Part shown: in pieces, positions 48,352 through 56,242 of the stretch
How positions within the stretch are numbered: the first letter of the stretch is position 1
How the letters are laid out: every line of letters begins with the position of its first letter
Source of the DNA: WLJO01 sp032117595
GTDB lineage: Bacteria; Actinomycetota; Acidimicrobiia; Acidimicrobiales; Ilumatobacteraceae
Direction of reading: 5' to 3'
DNA length: 64,000 bases
Assembly: GCA_032117595.1 (NCBI GenBank)
Contig: JAULYZ010000004.1
Location: 1-64,000, forward strand
Made by a program: the position numbers and the translations under genes
The notes under the pieces: model-generated
The model's database searches: none
What the model was told of the DNA's origin: nothing
What the model saw: only the letters and a program-made list of their open reading frames with translations

Positions 48352-49557
48352 GTGGGCAGTCTCGATATTTCGACCGCAAAACAACGTGTCTGTGACGAAG
48401 TGGACCGGCTGTCCGGGCGCCTGGTCGAGGTGTCACACAGGATTCACGCCCAGCCCGAGTTGAACTACGCAGAGGTCTTCGCGCACGACCTGCTCACGTC
48501 CGTTCTGGAGGAGGCCAGTCTGAGGCCGCAGCGTTCGGCGTTCGGGGTCGACACCGGTTTCCGGGCTGAGGCAGGTTCGTCCGGTCCGAACGTGGGCGTA
48601 CTGCTGGAGTACGACGCACTGCCCGAGATCGGTCACGCGTGTGGGCACAACATCATTGCGGCGGCGGGTCTCGGCGCAGGGCTGGCTCTCGCTTCGGTCG
48701 CCACGGCCTGCGGGGGCCGCGTCGCAATCATCGGTACGCCGGCCGAGGAGGGTGGCGGCGGAAAGATCGCCATGGCGCGCCGGGGGGCGTTCGACGATCT
48801 CGATGCAGCGATGATGATCCATCCTGCCGACGCTGACATCGTGAGGATGGACACCATCGCGGTGCAGCAGATGTCGGTCTCGTTCACGGGTCGAGCCGCA
48901 CATGCTGCGGCGGCACCGGAACAGGGTCGCAACGCCCTCGATGCAGCGGTCCTGTCGTACATGAACGTGGCTGCCCTTCGACAGCACATTGACCGTTCCG
49001 AGCGGCTGCACGGGATCTTCACGAGGGCAGGCGACAAGCCCAACATCGTTCCGCACGAGACCGAGATGCTCTGGTATGCGCGTTCGGCCACCATTGAGAC
49101 GCTCCAGCCACTCAAGAACCGCCTAGCGGCCTGTATGGAGGCGGGGGCCGTTGCGACGGGCTGCACCTGTGAGTGTGCGTGGGAGGGTCACACCTACTCG
49201 GACATGCGCGACAACCAGCCACTCCTCGCCGCGTACGTCGCCAACATCTCCGCGCTCGGCCGAGTAGTGCAGGATCCTGCGGCGGGCGGGCGGCGCGTGG
49301 TGGGGTCCACCGATATGGGGAACGTCAGTTATTTGGTTCCTTCGATCCACCCGATGATCGGGGTGGCGCCCGAGGGCGTCGCGATTCACACTGCAGAGTT
49401 CGCCCGATGGGCAGCCTCGTCTGCGGGTGATGCAGCGGTCATCGACGGGGCCAAGGCGCTGGCGATGACGGCGGTGGATCTCTGGCTCGATCCGGTACTG
49501 CTCGACGGGGTTCGTTCAGCCTTCGGTCCGGGACCCGATCGCTCTGTTCTGTCCTGA
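48352..49557 (+). CDS. M20 family metallo-amidohydrolase
   Basis: A 401-residue amidohydrolase of the AbgB/PM20D2-like M20 group. Metal ligands: EYDALPEIGHACGHN near residue 85-100, GTPAEEGGGGK, and the terminal His region HTAEFARWA; the lid domain has FTGRAAHAAAAPEQGRNAL. The family hydrolyses amide bonds of N-acyl amino acids, aminobenzoyl-glutamate or dipeptides; the substrate here is unknown. It is monocistronic and ends 83 bp before the tandem ThyX gene. Confidence 0.9.
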   Translation: MGSLDISTAKQRVCDEVDRLSGRLVEVSHRIHAQPELNYAEVFAHDLLTSVLEEASLRPQRSAFGVDTGFRAEAGSSGPNVGVLLEYDALPEIGHACGHNIIAAAGLGAGLALASVATACGGRVAIIGTPAEEGGGGKIAMARRGAFDDLDAAMMIHPADADIVRMDTIAVQQMSVSFTGRAAHAAAAPEQGRNALDAAVLSYMNVAALRQHIDRSERLHGIFTRAGDKPNIVPHETEMLWYARSATIETLQPLKNRLAACMEAGAVATGCTCECAWEGHTYSDMRDNQPLLAAYVANISALGRVVQDPAAGGRRVVGSTDMGNVSYLVPSIHPMIGVAPEGVAIHTAEFARWAASSAGDAAVIDGAKALAMTAVDLWLDPVLLDGVRSAFGPGPDRSVLS

Positions 49558-49585
49558 CCAGGCGGACGGTTCAACCCCCCTGACC

Positions 49586-49605
49586 TGCGAGGATTCAACC
49601 TCGCA
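49586..49605. terminator. hairpin upstream of the tandem ThyX gene
   Basis: TGCGAGG (49586-49592), loop ATTCAA, CCTCGCA (49599-49605): perfect 7-bp stem in the 83-bp gap after the amidohydrolase. The 7-mer TTCAACC also occurs twice (49570-49576 and 49594-49600). It may be a terminator or a leader structure of the next gene; no T tract. Confidence 0.4.
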
Positions 49606-49640
49606 GAAGATGCCCGAAACGGCGGGGCCGGCCACCTACC

Positions 49641-51284
49641 ATGACCGCCGGTGAGGCGGCACGGGAGCAGACGGCGGTGACGGTCTACGTCCCGGAGGAG
49701 TACACGGCAGAGGAGTCAGAGATTCTTCGCCGCTACTTCACGAATCTGGATGGCCCGGTGTTCGCGCTCGTGAACCTTCCCGAGGTCGTGAAGGGCGCCC
49801 TGTTCGCCCGGTACTCGCGGAGCGCAAAGAGTCTCCGCCGGCTGTTCTTGGATGAGTTCGTGGGTGACCTCGACATCTCGGGTGACCAGACGGTGGATGC
49901 CACGGTGGGCCTTCATCGGGCAGAAGAGCTCTACGAGCGGGTCTTCCTGGAGTACGGCGACGATTCGGTTGCGCAACTCGGTGGGGTGCATCTTGCGTGC
50001 GAGCAGGCCTCGAACGTGCTCACGAAGGTGCTCGAGTGGGGTCGATTGATGAGCTACCTCGAGCAGAGCACCCGCTACATCGCTTACGACGCACGACTCG
50101 GCGGTCGCTACCGCTTCTACCGGGACCCGGTGGTGCTTGCGAGCAGGGTGGGTGCCCGGTACGTGGGCGATATGGACCGGATGTTCGACGCGTACAGCGA
50201 ACTCGTGACCGAGGTGACCGAGCACGTCCGGTCCACCGTGCCGCGAGATCCGCGGGACTCCGACTTTGTCTATCGTCAGGCCACGCGGGCCAAGGCGCTC
50301 GATGCGGTTCGCGGCCTCCTGCCCGCAGCCAGTCTCTCCAACGTGGGGATCTACGGATCGGGTCAGGCGTTCGAGGCGCTGCTGCTCCGAATGCGCGCTC
50401 ATCCGCTCCCGGAGGCTCGCCAGTACGCCGACATGATGCTTCACGAGATGCGCAAGGTGATCCCGAGTTTCTTGCGCCGAGTCGACGTTGCAGATCGCGG
50501 TGTTCGCTGGAGTCGCTATCTCGAGGACACGCGGGTGGACACTGCGGATGTGGTTCACCGCCTCTTCGGGGACGCGGTCGTCGACCCGGCGCCCGGTGTG
50601 GCGCTGGTCGATTTTGACCCCGAGGGCGAGGACAAGGTGCTGGCGGCGGTGTGCTACCCGCACACGAACCTGCCGGAGGACCAGATCCTCGAGCGCGTTC
50701 GTCGCCTGTCGACCGATGATCGTGTGGCCCTGCTGCGTGCTTATATCGGCGACCGCAGCGCGAATCGTCGCCACAAGCCCGGGCGAGCCTTCGAGCGGAC
50801 CGACTACCGCTTCGACGTGCTCTCCGACTACGGCGCATTCCGCGATCTGCAGCGGCACCGACTGCTCACCATCGAGTGGCAACCACTGACGCCGTATCAC
50901 GGCTACTCGCGGCCTGAACTGGTCGATGAGGCTGGGGTCGCAGATCGTTTCGACGAGGTGATGGATCGCTCTGCCGCGCTCTACGACCTCATGGCCCCCG
51001 AATTCCCGGTGCAGGCTCAGTACGCAGTCTCGATGGCGTACCGCGTTCGGTATGTCATGCAGTTCAACGCTCGCGAGGCGATACACCTGCTGGAGCTGCG
51101 TTCCAGTCCGCAGGGACATCCGGCCTACCGGCGTGTGGCGCTCACCATGCATCGCCTCATCGCCGAACAGGCAGGACACCGGGCGATTGCGGCCGCGATG
51201 ACGCATATCACCGAAGCCGCTCCCGGTCTCGAGCGCCTCGAGGCCGAGCGTCGGGCCGAGCAGCGTCGACTCCGACCCGACTGA
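49641..51284 (+). CDS. tandem ThyX-domain protein with split motif
   Basis: A 547-residue protein built of two ThyX (flavin-dependent thymidylate synthase) repeats. The N-half has WGRLMSYLEQSTRY (residues 133-146), which keeps the R, S, E, S and RY of RHRxxSxNExSxRY but lost the first RH and N. The C-half has RHRLLTIEWQPL (405-416), which keeps RHR but lost the N, E, S and RY. Together they could rebuild one active site. Similar double-ThyX proteins occur in other bacteria without a proven reaction. ATG 49641 has no strong ribosome site. It could be a dTMP synthase, a flavoprotein with another substrate, or a remnant. Confidence 0.85.
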   Translation: MTAGEAAREQTAVTVYVPEEYTAEESEILRRYFTNLDGPVFALVNLPEVVKGALFARYSRSAKSLRRLFLDEFVGDLDISGDQTVDATVGLHRAEELYERVFLEYGDDSVAQLGGVHLACEQASNVLTKVLEWGRLMSYLEQSTRYIAYDARLGGRYRFYRDPVVLASRVGARYVGDMDRMFDAYSELVTEVTEHVRSTVPRDPRDSDFVYRQATRAKALDAVRGLLPAASLSNVGIYGSGQAFEALLLRMRAHPLPEARQYADMMLHEMRKVIPSFLRRVDVADRGVRWSRYLEDTRVDTADVVHRLFGDAVVDPAPGVALVDFDPEGEDKVLAAVCYPHTNLPEDQILERVRRLSTDDRVALLRAYIGDRSANRRHKPGRAFERTDYRFDVLSDYGAFRDLQRHRLLTIEWQPLTPYHGYSRPELVDEAGVADRFDEVMDRSAALYDLMAPEFPVQAQYAVSMAYRVRYVMQFNAREAIHLLELRSSPQGHPAYRRVALTMHRLIAEQAGHRAIAAAMTHITEAAPGLERLEAERRAEQRRLRPD

Positions 51285-51393
51285 ATCCGGGTTCGCCCGG
51301 GCCCTCCGGGCGGGATGGCACCCCGTTGGGGGACGTACGTCACAGCGAGGGCGTTGCGGTGCGTTCGGTGGTGTGCAATCCGAGGACACAACG

Positions 51394-51399
51394 TATGAT
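51394..51399 (+). promoter_or_regulatory. -10 hexamer TATGAT, acidic zinc-ribbon-like gene
   Basis: TATGAT lies 37 nt before ATG 51437; the leader contains GGAGAGGACAGGA as a ribosome site. No clear -35. Confidence 0.45.
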
Positions 51400-51436
51400 G
51401 CGCGCCCGCGAGGGGCGTCAGGTGGAGAGGACAGGA

Positions 51437-51916
51437 ATGGCCGACGACGAGATCGACGACGAGACCGACGAGGAAGAGCTGGACGAAGTGATCGCGGACG
51501 ATGATGCCGAACTCGATCCGGACGAACTCGACGAGGACTTCGAGGAACTCGAGGAGGACGACGAATTCGGCGATGACGACGCGGCCGAGGGCGATGACGA
51601 CGAGGACGAGGCCGGTGTCGCTCAGCCTCGTCGCCGTGCCGGCGAGGACGAGGACGAGGACGAGGACCTGCTCGCTCCCGACGACGTCGAGGCCGATCTC
51701 GACACGATTCTCAAGGACCGTCTTGTGGCCGCCGCCGAGGAGGGCGAGGACGAGGACGAGGAGGTCGAGACAGACGACCGAGGCTCGGAGACTGATCGTC
51801 TTCAGCCGAAGCGCGCGGACGAGACCCTCTGCAAGACGTGTTTCTTGTTGGTCCGTCGGAACGCTCCGGGATGCCCGGTCGGTGACGACACCTGTCCGCT
51901 GTTCACGGGCTCATGA
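51437..51916 (+). CDS. acidic protein with C-terminal four-cysteine motif
   Basis: A 159-residue, extremely acidic protein. The first 120 residues are mostly Asp and Glu, with four copies of GAGGAC (51644-51667) encoding a Glu-Asp repeat, and the C-terminus carries TLCKTCFLLVRRNAPGCPVG with a further Cys, a CxxC...C...C set like a zinc ribbon. The CxxCFLV phrase recalls the actinobacterial DUF4193 family (CSSCFLV), so it may be a divergent relative. Function unknown. ATG chosen for the ribosome site. Overlaps the next gene by 4 bp. Confidence 0.75.
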   Translation: MADDEIDDETDEEELDEVIADDDAELDPDELDEDFEELEEDDEFGDDDAAEGDDDEDEAGVAQPRRRAGEDEDEDEDLLAPDDVEADLDTILKDRLVAAAEEGEDEDEEVETDDRGSETDRLQPKRADETLCKTCFLLVRRNAPGCPVGDDTCPLFTGS

Positions 51917-52434
51917 GCGAGCACTCGTCCCCGCGTCCGTCTGCTGTCGAGGTGGTGCTCTTCGCGCCGATCGGCGCGGCTCTGGCCCTGCGTGACAACG
52001 CTCCGCAGTGGGCATCGCAGGGGCGCGCCCGGGTCGAGACCCGGATCCGTGTGGCCAAGATGATCGGTGAGTTTGCGGTCCGCACCGGTATCAAAGAGTT
52101 GGAGCGCCGGGTCGCAGGCCGGTTCCCGAGTCGGGACACCTCGTCGTCGAGCGACGCCGAAACCCAAACGGCCTCGAACCACGTCGAGACGAGCGACGCG
52201 GGTGCCTCCACCACCAGTTCGGCGAGCGCCCCGGCCCCCGTCCACTCCCTGTTACCTGGTCCGCCCGTAGCCTCCCTGCCCATTCCTTCGTATGACTCGC
52301 TCGCTGCATCTCAGGTGGTTGAGCGACTCGAGGGACTCTCGTCCGATGAGCTCGAGTCGGTGCGCGCATACGAACTCGCCGGTCGGCACCGTCAGACGGT
52401 TCTGCACCGCATCGACCAACTCCGGGAGTCATGA
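51913..52434 (+). CDS. helical protein with C-terminal DUF8129-like segment
   Basis: A 173-residue protein: an N-terminal segment with a basic helix (VAKMIGEFAVRTGIKELERR), a Ser/Thr/Ala/Pro-rich linker, and a C-terminal helical hairpin IPSYDSLAASQVVERLEGLS with DELESVRAYELAGRHRQTVL. This last motif occurs at the end of several actinobacterial proteins including lipid-droplet-associated ones (DUF8129-type), by my recollection. ATG 51913 overlaps the acidic gene and its stop overlaps the GNAT gene, both by 4 bp, so these genes form an operon. Function unknown. Confidence 0.72.
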   Translation: MSEHSSPRPSAVEVVLFAPIGAALALRDNAPQWASQGRARVETRIRVAKMIGEFAVRTGIKELERRVAGRFPSRDTSSSSDAETQTASNHVETSDAGASTTSSASAPAPVHSLLPGPPVASLPIPSYDSLAASQVVERLEGLSSDELESVRAYELAGRHRQTVLHRIDQLRES

Positions 52435-52886
52435 ACACCTTCGTCCGGCCCGCCTCGGCGTCGGACCTCGCTGACCTCGTCGAGTGCGAGTCCCAGTACC
52501 GGATGGCCGTCGGCGCCGTCGAGCGCGGAGGCGCAGAACTGCTCGCTGAGTCGCCCGTCGCAGGGCCGTCGGGCTGGGGTGGTCGGCTCGAGAACCCCGA
52601 GTGGGAAGTGGTGGTCGGCGGTATCGACGGAGTGGTACTGGGGCTCTGCGCTGGGCGACTGGATCCCGGGACACATACTGCGCGGATTGCGCTGCTCTGG
52701 GTTCATCCCGGAGCCCGCGAAGTGGGTCTGGGTGAGGATCTCCTCACGTCGTTCAGCGAGGCCGTCCGCGCCAGTGGGGCGACCCGTATCGAGGCCGTAG
52801 CGCTTCCCGGTGACCGAGACACCAAGAACCTCTTCGAACGGGCCGGCCTCGTCGCCCGCCTCATCGTCGTGAGCTCGCGTCTGTGA
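52431..52886 (+). CDS. GNAT family acetyltransferase
   Basis: A 151-residue GNAT-fold protein: FVRPASASDLADLVECESQY at the N-terminus, GIDGVVLGLCAGRL, and the acetyl-CoA motif A IALLWVHPGAREVGLGEDLL followed by RIEAVALPGDRDTKNLFERA. It would acetylate a small molecule or a protein N-terminus; the substrate is unknown. ATG 52431 overlaps the previous stop, and the next gene starts 4 bp before its end. Confidence 0.88.
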   Translation: MNTFVRPASASDLADLVECESQYRMAVGAVERGGAELLAESPVAGPSGWGGRLENPEWEVVVGGIDGVVLGLCAGRLDPGTHTARIALLWVHPGAREVGLGEDLLTSFSEAVRASGATRIEAVALPGDRDTKNLFERAGLVARLIVVSSRL

Positions 52887-53302
52887 GTGCGGGTAACGGT
52901 CATCCGGAGGTCTGTGTCGGAACCGTGGTGATCGCAGGCGACCACGTGCTGCTGATCCGTCGGGGTCGAGGCGCAGCAGTGGGGCTCTGGAGCGTGCCGG
53001 GCGGACGCGTCGAGTTCGGTGAATCGCTCGAGACTGCGGCACTGCGCGAGCTCGCCGAGGAGACCGGCCTGACTGCGCCGTCGGCTACCTACCTCGGACA
53101 TGTGGAGCGAATGGACGACACGTGGCACTTCGTGATCCATGACTACCTCGTTCGTCTCGACTCCATCCCGAGTGATCCGCTGCTCGCCGGAGACGATGCC
53201 ACCGACGCCGCTTGGGTGCCTCTCGATGCACTCGCCGATCATGACGGCGTCGTGCCAGGTCTGGTGGAGTTCCTGCGCGAGCACCGCGTGCTCGGCCCGT
53301 GA
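52883..53302 (+). CDS. NUDIX hydrolase
   Basis: A 139-residue NUDIX protein. The NUDIX box is GGRVEFGESLETAALRELAE followed by ETGL, matching GxxxxxExxxxxxxREUxEExG. The start VCVGTVVIAGDHVLLIRRGRG resembles ADP-ribose or nucleoside-diphosphate hydrolases. It may clean up oxidised nucleotides or act in nucleotide-sugar turnover; not specified. The GTG start overlaps the GNAT gene by 4 bp. Convergent with an enoyl-CoA hydratase, with 7 bp between stops. Confidence 0.9.
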   Translation: MSAGNGHPEVCVGTVVIAGDHVLLIRRGRGAAVGLWSVPGGRVEFGESLETAALRELAEETGLTAPSATYLGHVERMDDTWHFVIHDYLVRLDSIPSDPLLAGDDATDAAWVPLDALADHDGVVPGLVEFLREHRVLGP

Positions 53303-53309
53303 CGCCTGG

Positions 53310-54095
53310 TCAGGCACCCTTCCAGTTCGGGGTGCGCTTCTCGATGAAGGCCGTGAGGCCCTCCTTGGTGTCCTCGCTCGCCAGCACTCCGGCGAAGACC
53401 TCGTTGGTGAGGCGCTTGAGCGTGTCGTCGTTCTCGTACGCCGAGGCGAGGACCACCTTGCGGCTTGCCCAGACAGCGAGTGGGGCGTTTGCGGTGATCT
53501 GCCCCGCAAGGCGCAGCGCCTCGTCGACGGCCTGACCGGGTTCCACCAGTCGACTGATCAACCCGAGTTGGTAGGCGCGTTCGGCGGGAATCGGCTCGCC
53601 AGTAAGGATCGCTTCCATCGCGGCCGCTTGACCGATCGCACGAGGGAGACGGAACAACCCGCCTGCGCCCGCGATGAGATTGCGTTTCACCTCGGCGAGC
53701 CCGAACGATGATCGCGTCGTGGCGACCACCAAGTCGCACGCCAGCGTCAGTTCCAGCCCGCCGGCAGTAGCGAGGCCGTCAACGGCGGCAATCACCGGCT
53801 TGCGCCGCTCCCGGTAGACGAAGCCACCGAAACCACCGCGCTTGGTGTTGAGGCGAGCGCCGTCACCGGAGTTGACGGCCTTCAGGTCTGCGCCCGCACA
53901 AAAGACGGGTCGCTCCTGACCGTCGGTGTTCGCCCGAAGGATCCCGACCCACACCGACGTGTCATCTTCCATGCGGTCCACGGCCGCCTCGAGGGCCGCG
54001 GCCAACTCGCCGTTGACGGCGTTGCGGGCGTCAGGGCGGTTCAGCGTGATGAGCGCGACACGACCCTGGCTTTCGTACTGGACGATGTCGGTCAC
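53310..54095 (-). CDS. enoyl-CoA hydratase/isomerase family protein
   Basis: A 261-residue crotonase-fold protein. The oxyanion segments CAGADLKAV and AAVDGLATAGGLELTLACDL, and AEVKRNLIAGAGGLFRLPR with the catalytic Glu positions (Glu in GLELT and AEV) argue for an active hydratase of beta-oxidation or a related CoA ester pathway. ATG 54095 overlaps the upstream Arg/Gly-rich gene by 4 bp. A second crotonase lies at 58 kb. Confidence 0.9.
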   Translation of the reverse strand: MTDIVQYESQGRVALITLNRPDARNAVNGELAAALEAAVDRMEDDTSVWVGILRANTDGQERPVFCAGADLKAVNSGDGARLNTKRGGFGGFVYRERRKPVIAAVDGLATAGGLELTLACDLVVATTRSSFGLAEVKRNLIAGAGGLFRLPRAIGQAAAMEAILTGEPIPAERAYQLGLISRLVEPGQAVDEALRLAGQITANAPLAVWASRKVVLASAYENDDTLKRLTNEVFAGVLASEDTKEGLTAFIEKRTPNWKGA

Positions 54096-55579
54096 AGCGT
54101 CGGCTCTGTCTCGGCGTTGGCGTCTGCCGCAGCGGCGTGCGTCGGTTCGGCGCTCGGCACGGGCTCAACCGCGCTCGGGGCCTCGGGAGCGGGATCAGGC
54201 GCAGCGGCGTCGGGCGCCGGCGGGGCTGCTACGGGGCGGGCATTGCCGCGCACGCCGGGCTCAGCGGGGCGTTGGGCTGGCTTTCGCTCGGGCCGCCGCG
54301 GCCCACGGGGCGGCTTGGGCATCGGGGTTCCCGGGGCGACGGACACGCCAAAGAGTGCTGCAATTTGCGGAACGGCCGGGGCGAGGCGCGTGATCGTGGT
54401 GCGGAGTTCGTCGCTGACCTGAGTCGGTGCAGCGGCGGGTGTGACGAGCGTCCTCACGGGTGAGAAGGCCACTGACTCGACCAGAGCGATCCAGCGTTCG
54501 CTGGAGGCGTCGGCCGTAAGACCTGCCGCGGCAGCCCCGGCGAGGCGTGCAGCGAGTTCCTCGGGCAGACGAGTACCGGCCTTGGGCGGTTCACCAGCCA
54601 TCTTGAGCGCACGGACCACTCTGCCGATCTCGACCGCTGTTGCGATGTCTTCGAGCCATTCACCCATCGCTTTCTCCTGCTTGGCGGCGAGGGCTGTCTT
54701 CAGAGTGGCGGCCAGTGAACGCGTCGATTCGTCACGCACGATGATGGGATCCTCGCCCGATGCAACGACGGATCGCAGATCTTTCAGGTCGAGGTCATCG
54801 AGGTCGCGCTGTGCAGCCTCTGCGCGGTCGAGCCATTCGGCGACGCGTAGTTTGGGCATGAGTTCCTCGGCCATGCGCATGACCGAGGGCTCCGGCATCT
54901 CGGGCTTCCCCTCTGCCTTCAGTTGCGTGTTGTGCTCCCGGATGCGCTGGCGCACGGCCGCCTGACCCTGAAGCGCAAGTTCCGCAATCGCGCGCTGTTC
55001 CTCGGGAATCGCTGCAAGCACCTCGGTGCGGTGCGCGCGTCCGGGCTTCAGACGCTTTGCCTTGGGGCGCTGTGGCATCTCGGGCGGGGGAGCGAAGTGG
55101 GGGCGCTGTTCGCGCCGTTCACGCGGAGGTCGATCTCCGCGAGGTGCTCGTGCCTCACCTTCGGGACCACGACGGCTGTCGCCACGGTCGTTGCGATCTC
55201 GCGGCTCTCGACCCTCTCTCGGTGCCCGGCGATCACCGCGACCATCGCCCCCCGGTCGGTCCCGTCGGGGCCGCCGGCCGTCGCCGGAACGGTCGCGCTG
55301 GGCCAACTGCACGCTGATCGGCTCGAAGGGTCGATCGGACGGCTTGATCTCGAGTCGATTCGGTTCCTTGCGCACTCGGCCACCGCCGGCGACCGAGAGG
55401 ATCGTGATGCCGTCGACATCGAGATCGGCCTCGGCCTTGAGAACGTCGCCGACCTTTGCCCCACCGGGAAGGATGCCGCCATCGAGTACCCCCTTGGGCT
55501 CTCGTGCACCCGCAGCTCGCCAGGTCCAGGTCCCGTCGGGGCGCGTGCTTGTCAACTCGATGTCGATCCGTCGGGACAT
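54092..55579 (-). CDS. Arg/Gly/Asp-rich putative RNA-binding protein
   Basis: A 495-residue protein of unknown family. An N-terminal small beta domain (TWRAAGAREPKGVLDGGILP, VGDVLKAEADLDVDGITILS) is followed by a low-complexity stretch rich in Arg, Gly, Asp and Pro (residues about 95-170) like an RGG region, a long helical middle (LLPEEQ-like AAIPEEQRAIAELALQGQ), and a Pro/Ala-rich tail. RGG-type regions often bind RNA; binding is inferred only. ATG 55579 is supported by a -10 element 8 nt upstream. It is co-transcribed with the enoyl-CoA hydratase gene, which looks unrelated. Confidence 0.75.
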   Translation of the reverse strand: MSRRIDIELTSTRPDGTWTWRAAGAREPKGVLDGGILPGGAKVGDVLKAEADLDVDGITILSVAGGGRVRKEPNRLEIKPSDRPFEPISVQLAQRDRSGDGRRPRRDRPGGDGRGDRRAPREGREPRDRNDRGDSRRGPEGEARAPRGDRPPRERREQRPHFAPPPEMPQRPKAKRLKPGRAHRTEVLAAIPEEQRAIAELALQGQAAVRQRIREHNTQLKAEGKPEMPEPSVMRMAEELMPKLRVAEWLDRAEAAQRDLDDLDLKDLRSVVASGEDPIIVRDESTRSLAATLKTALAAKQEKAMGEWLEDIATAVEIGRVVRALKMAGEPPKAGTRLPEELAARLAGAAAAGLTADASSERWIALVESVAFSPVRTLVTPAAAPTQVSDELRTTITRLAPAVPQIAALFGVSVAPGTPMPKPPRGPRRPERKPAQRPAEPGVRGNARPVAAPPAPDAAAPDPAPEAPSAVEPVPSAEPTHAAAADANAETEPTL

Positions 55580-55587
55580 AGCCGGAA

Positions 55588-55593
55588 ACGCTA
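55588..55593 (-). promoter_or_regulatory. -10 hexamer TAGCGT, Arg/Gly-rich gene
   Basis: Minus-strand TAGCGT ends 8 nt before ATG 55579; leaderless arrangement, divergent from the carbonic anhydrase gene. Confidence 0.45.
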
Positions 55594-55701
55594 GACGCTG
55601 GCGGGTGCAATCCCCTACCGGAGCGAGGCAACACCATAGAGAGCCGCCGGTGTGCGGCCACCGCGACCGGGTCGGGCTGCAGGCCCGGGCGTCGCATCAC
55701 C

Positions 55702-55707
55702 TACCGT
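55702..55707 (+). promoter_or_regulatory. -10 hexamer TACCGT, gamma carbonic anhydrase gene
   Basis: TACCGT ends 6 nt before GTG 55714; leaderless arrangement. Confidence 0.5.
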
Positions 55708-55713
55708 GAAGGC

Positions 55714-56232
55714 GTGGCCATCTACGCACTCGGATCCAGCGAACCGTCCATTCATCCCAGCGCTTTTGTTCATCCCGACGCCGTCGTCATCGGGAACGTC
55801 ACGATCGGAGCGCAGAGCTCGATCTGGCCGTCTGCCGTGCTCAGGGGCGATGACGGCGCGATTGTGATCGGCGAGCGGACCTCCATTCAGGATGGCTCGG
55901 TGCTCCACACCACGTCGCACTCGCCGACGACGGTGGGCAACGACTGCGTCGTGGGCCACCTCGTCCATCTCGAGGGCTGCATCATCGAGGACCTTTGCCT
56001 GATCGGCGTCGGGTCGATTGTTCTCCATCGGGTTCGGGTGCGGACCGGTGCGGTGGTGGCAGCAAACTGTGTTCTTCTCAACGACACCGAGGTGCCGGCT
56101 GGTGCCTTGGCTGTGGGTACACCAGCGGTCATCAAGGAAGGTCGCGCCCGCCCCGACGACATCAAGAGCGGCGTGCAGTCGTACCTCCACAAGGTCGATC
56201 GTTACGAGCGAGAGCTCCGCCGGATCGACTAG
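55714..56232 (+). CDS. gamma-class carbonic anhydrase-like hexapeptide protein
   Basis: A 172-residue left-handed beta-helix protein: repeated hexapeptides (VVIGNVTIGAQSSIWPSAVL, RGDDGAIVIGERTSIQDGSV) and VVGHLVHLEGCIIEDLCLIG, with His residues in VLHTTSH and VGHLVHLEG as likely zinc ligands, and a C-terminal helix. The family includes active zinc carbonic anhydrases and inactive relatives such as acetyltransferase-like proteins; activity is not certain here. Ten bp before prmA. Confidence 0.87.
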   Translation: MAIYALGSSEPSIHPSAFVHPDAVVIGNVTIGAQSSIWPSAVLRGDDGAIVIGERTSIQDGSVLHTTSHSPTTVGNDCVVGHLVHLEGCIIEDLCLIGVGSIVLHRVRVRTGAVVAANCVLLNDTEVPAGALAVGTPAVIKEGRARPDDIKSGVQSYLHKVDRYERELRRID

Positions 56233-56242
56233 GGGCCGAACC

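Noticed and set aside
49716..51389. Long minus-strand open frame over the tandem ThyX gene
   Set aside because: Antisense shadow; no recognisable domain.
51644..51667. GAGGAC repeats as a CRISPR or tandem repeat element
   Set aside because: They encode an in-frame Glu-Asp tract of a real gene and have no spacers.
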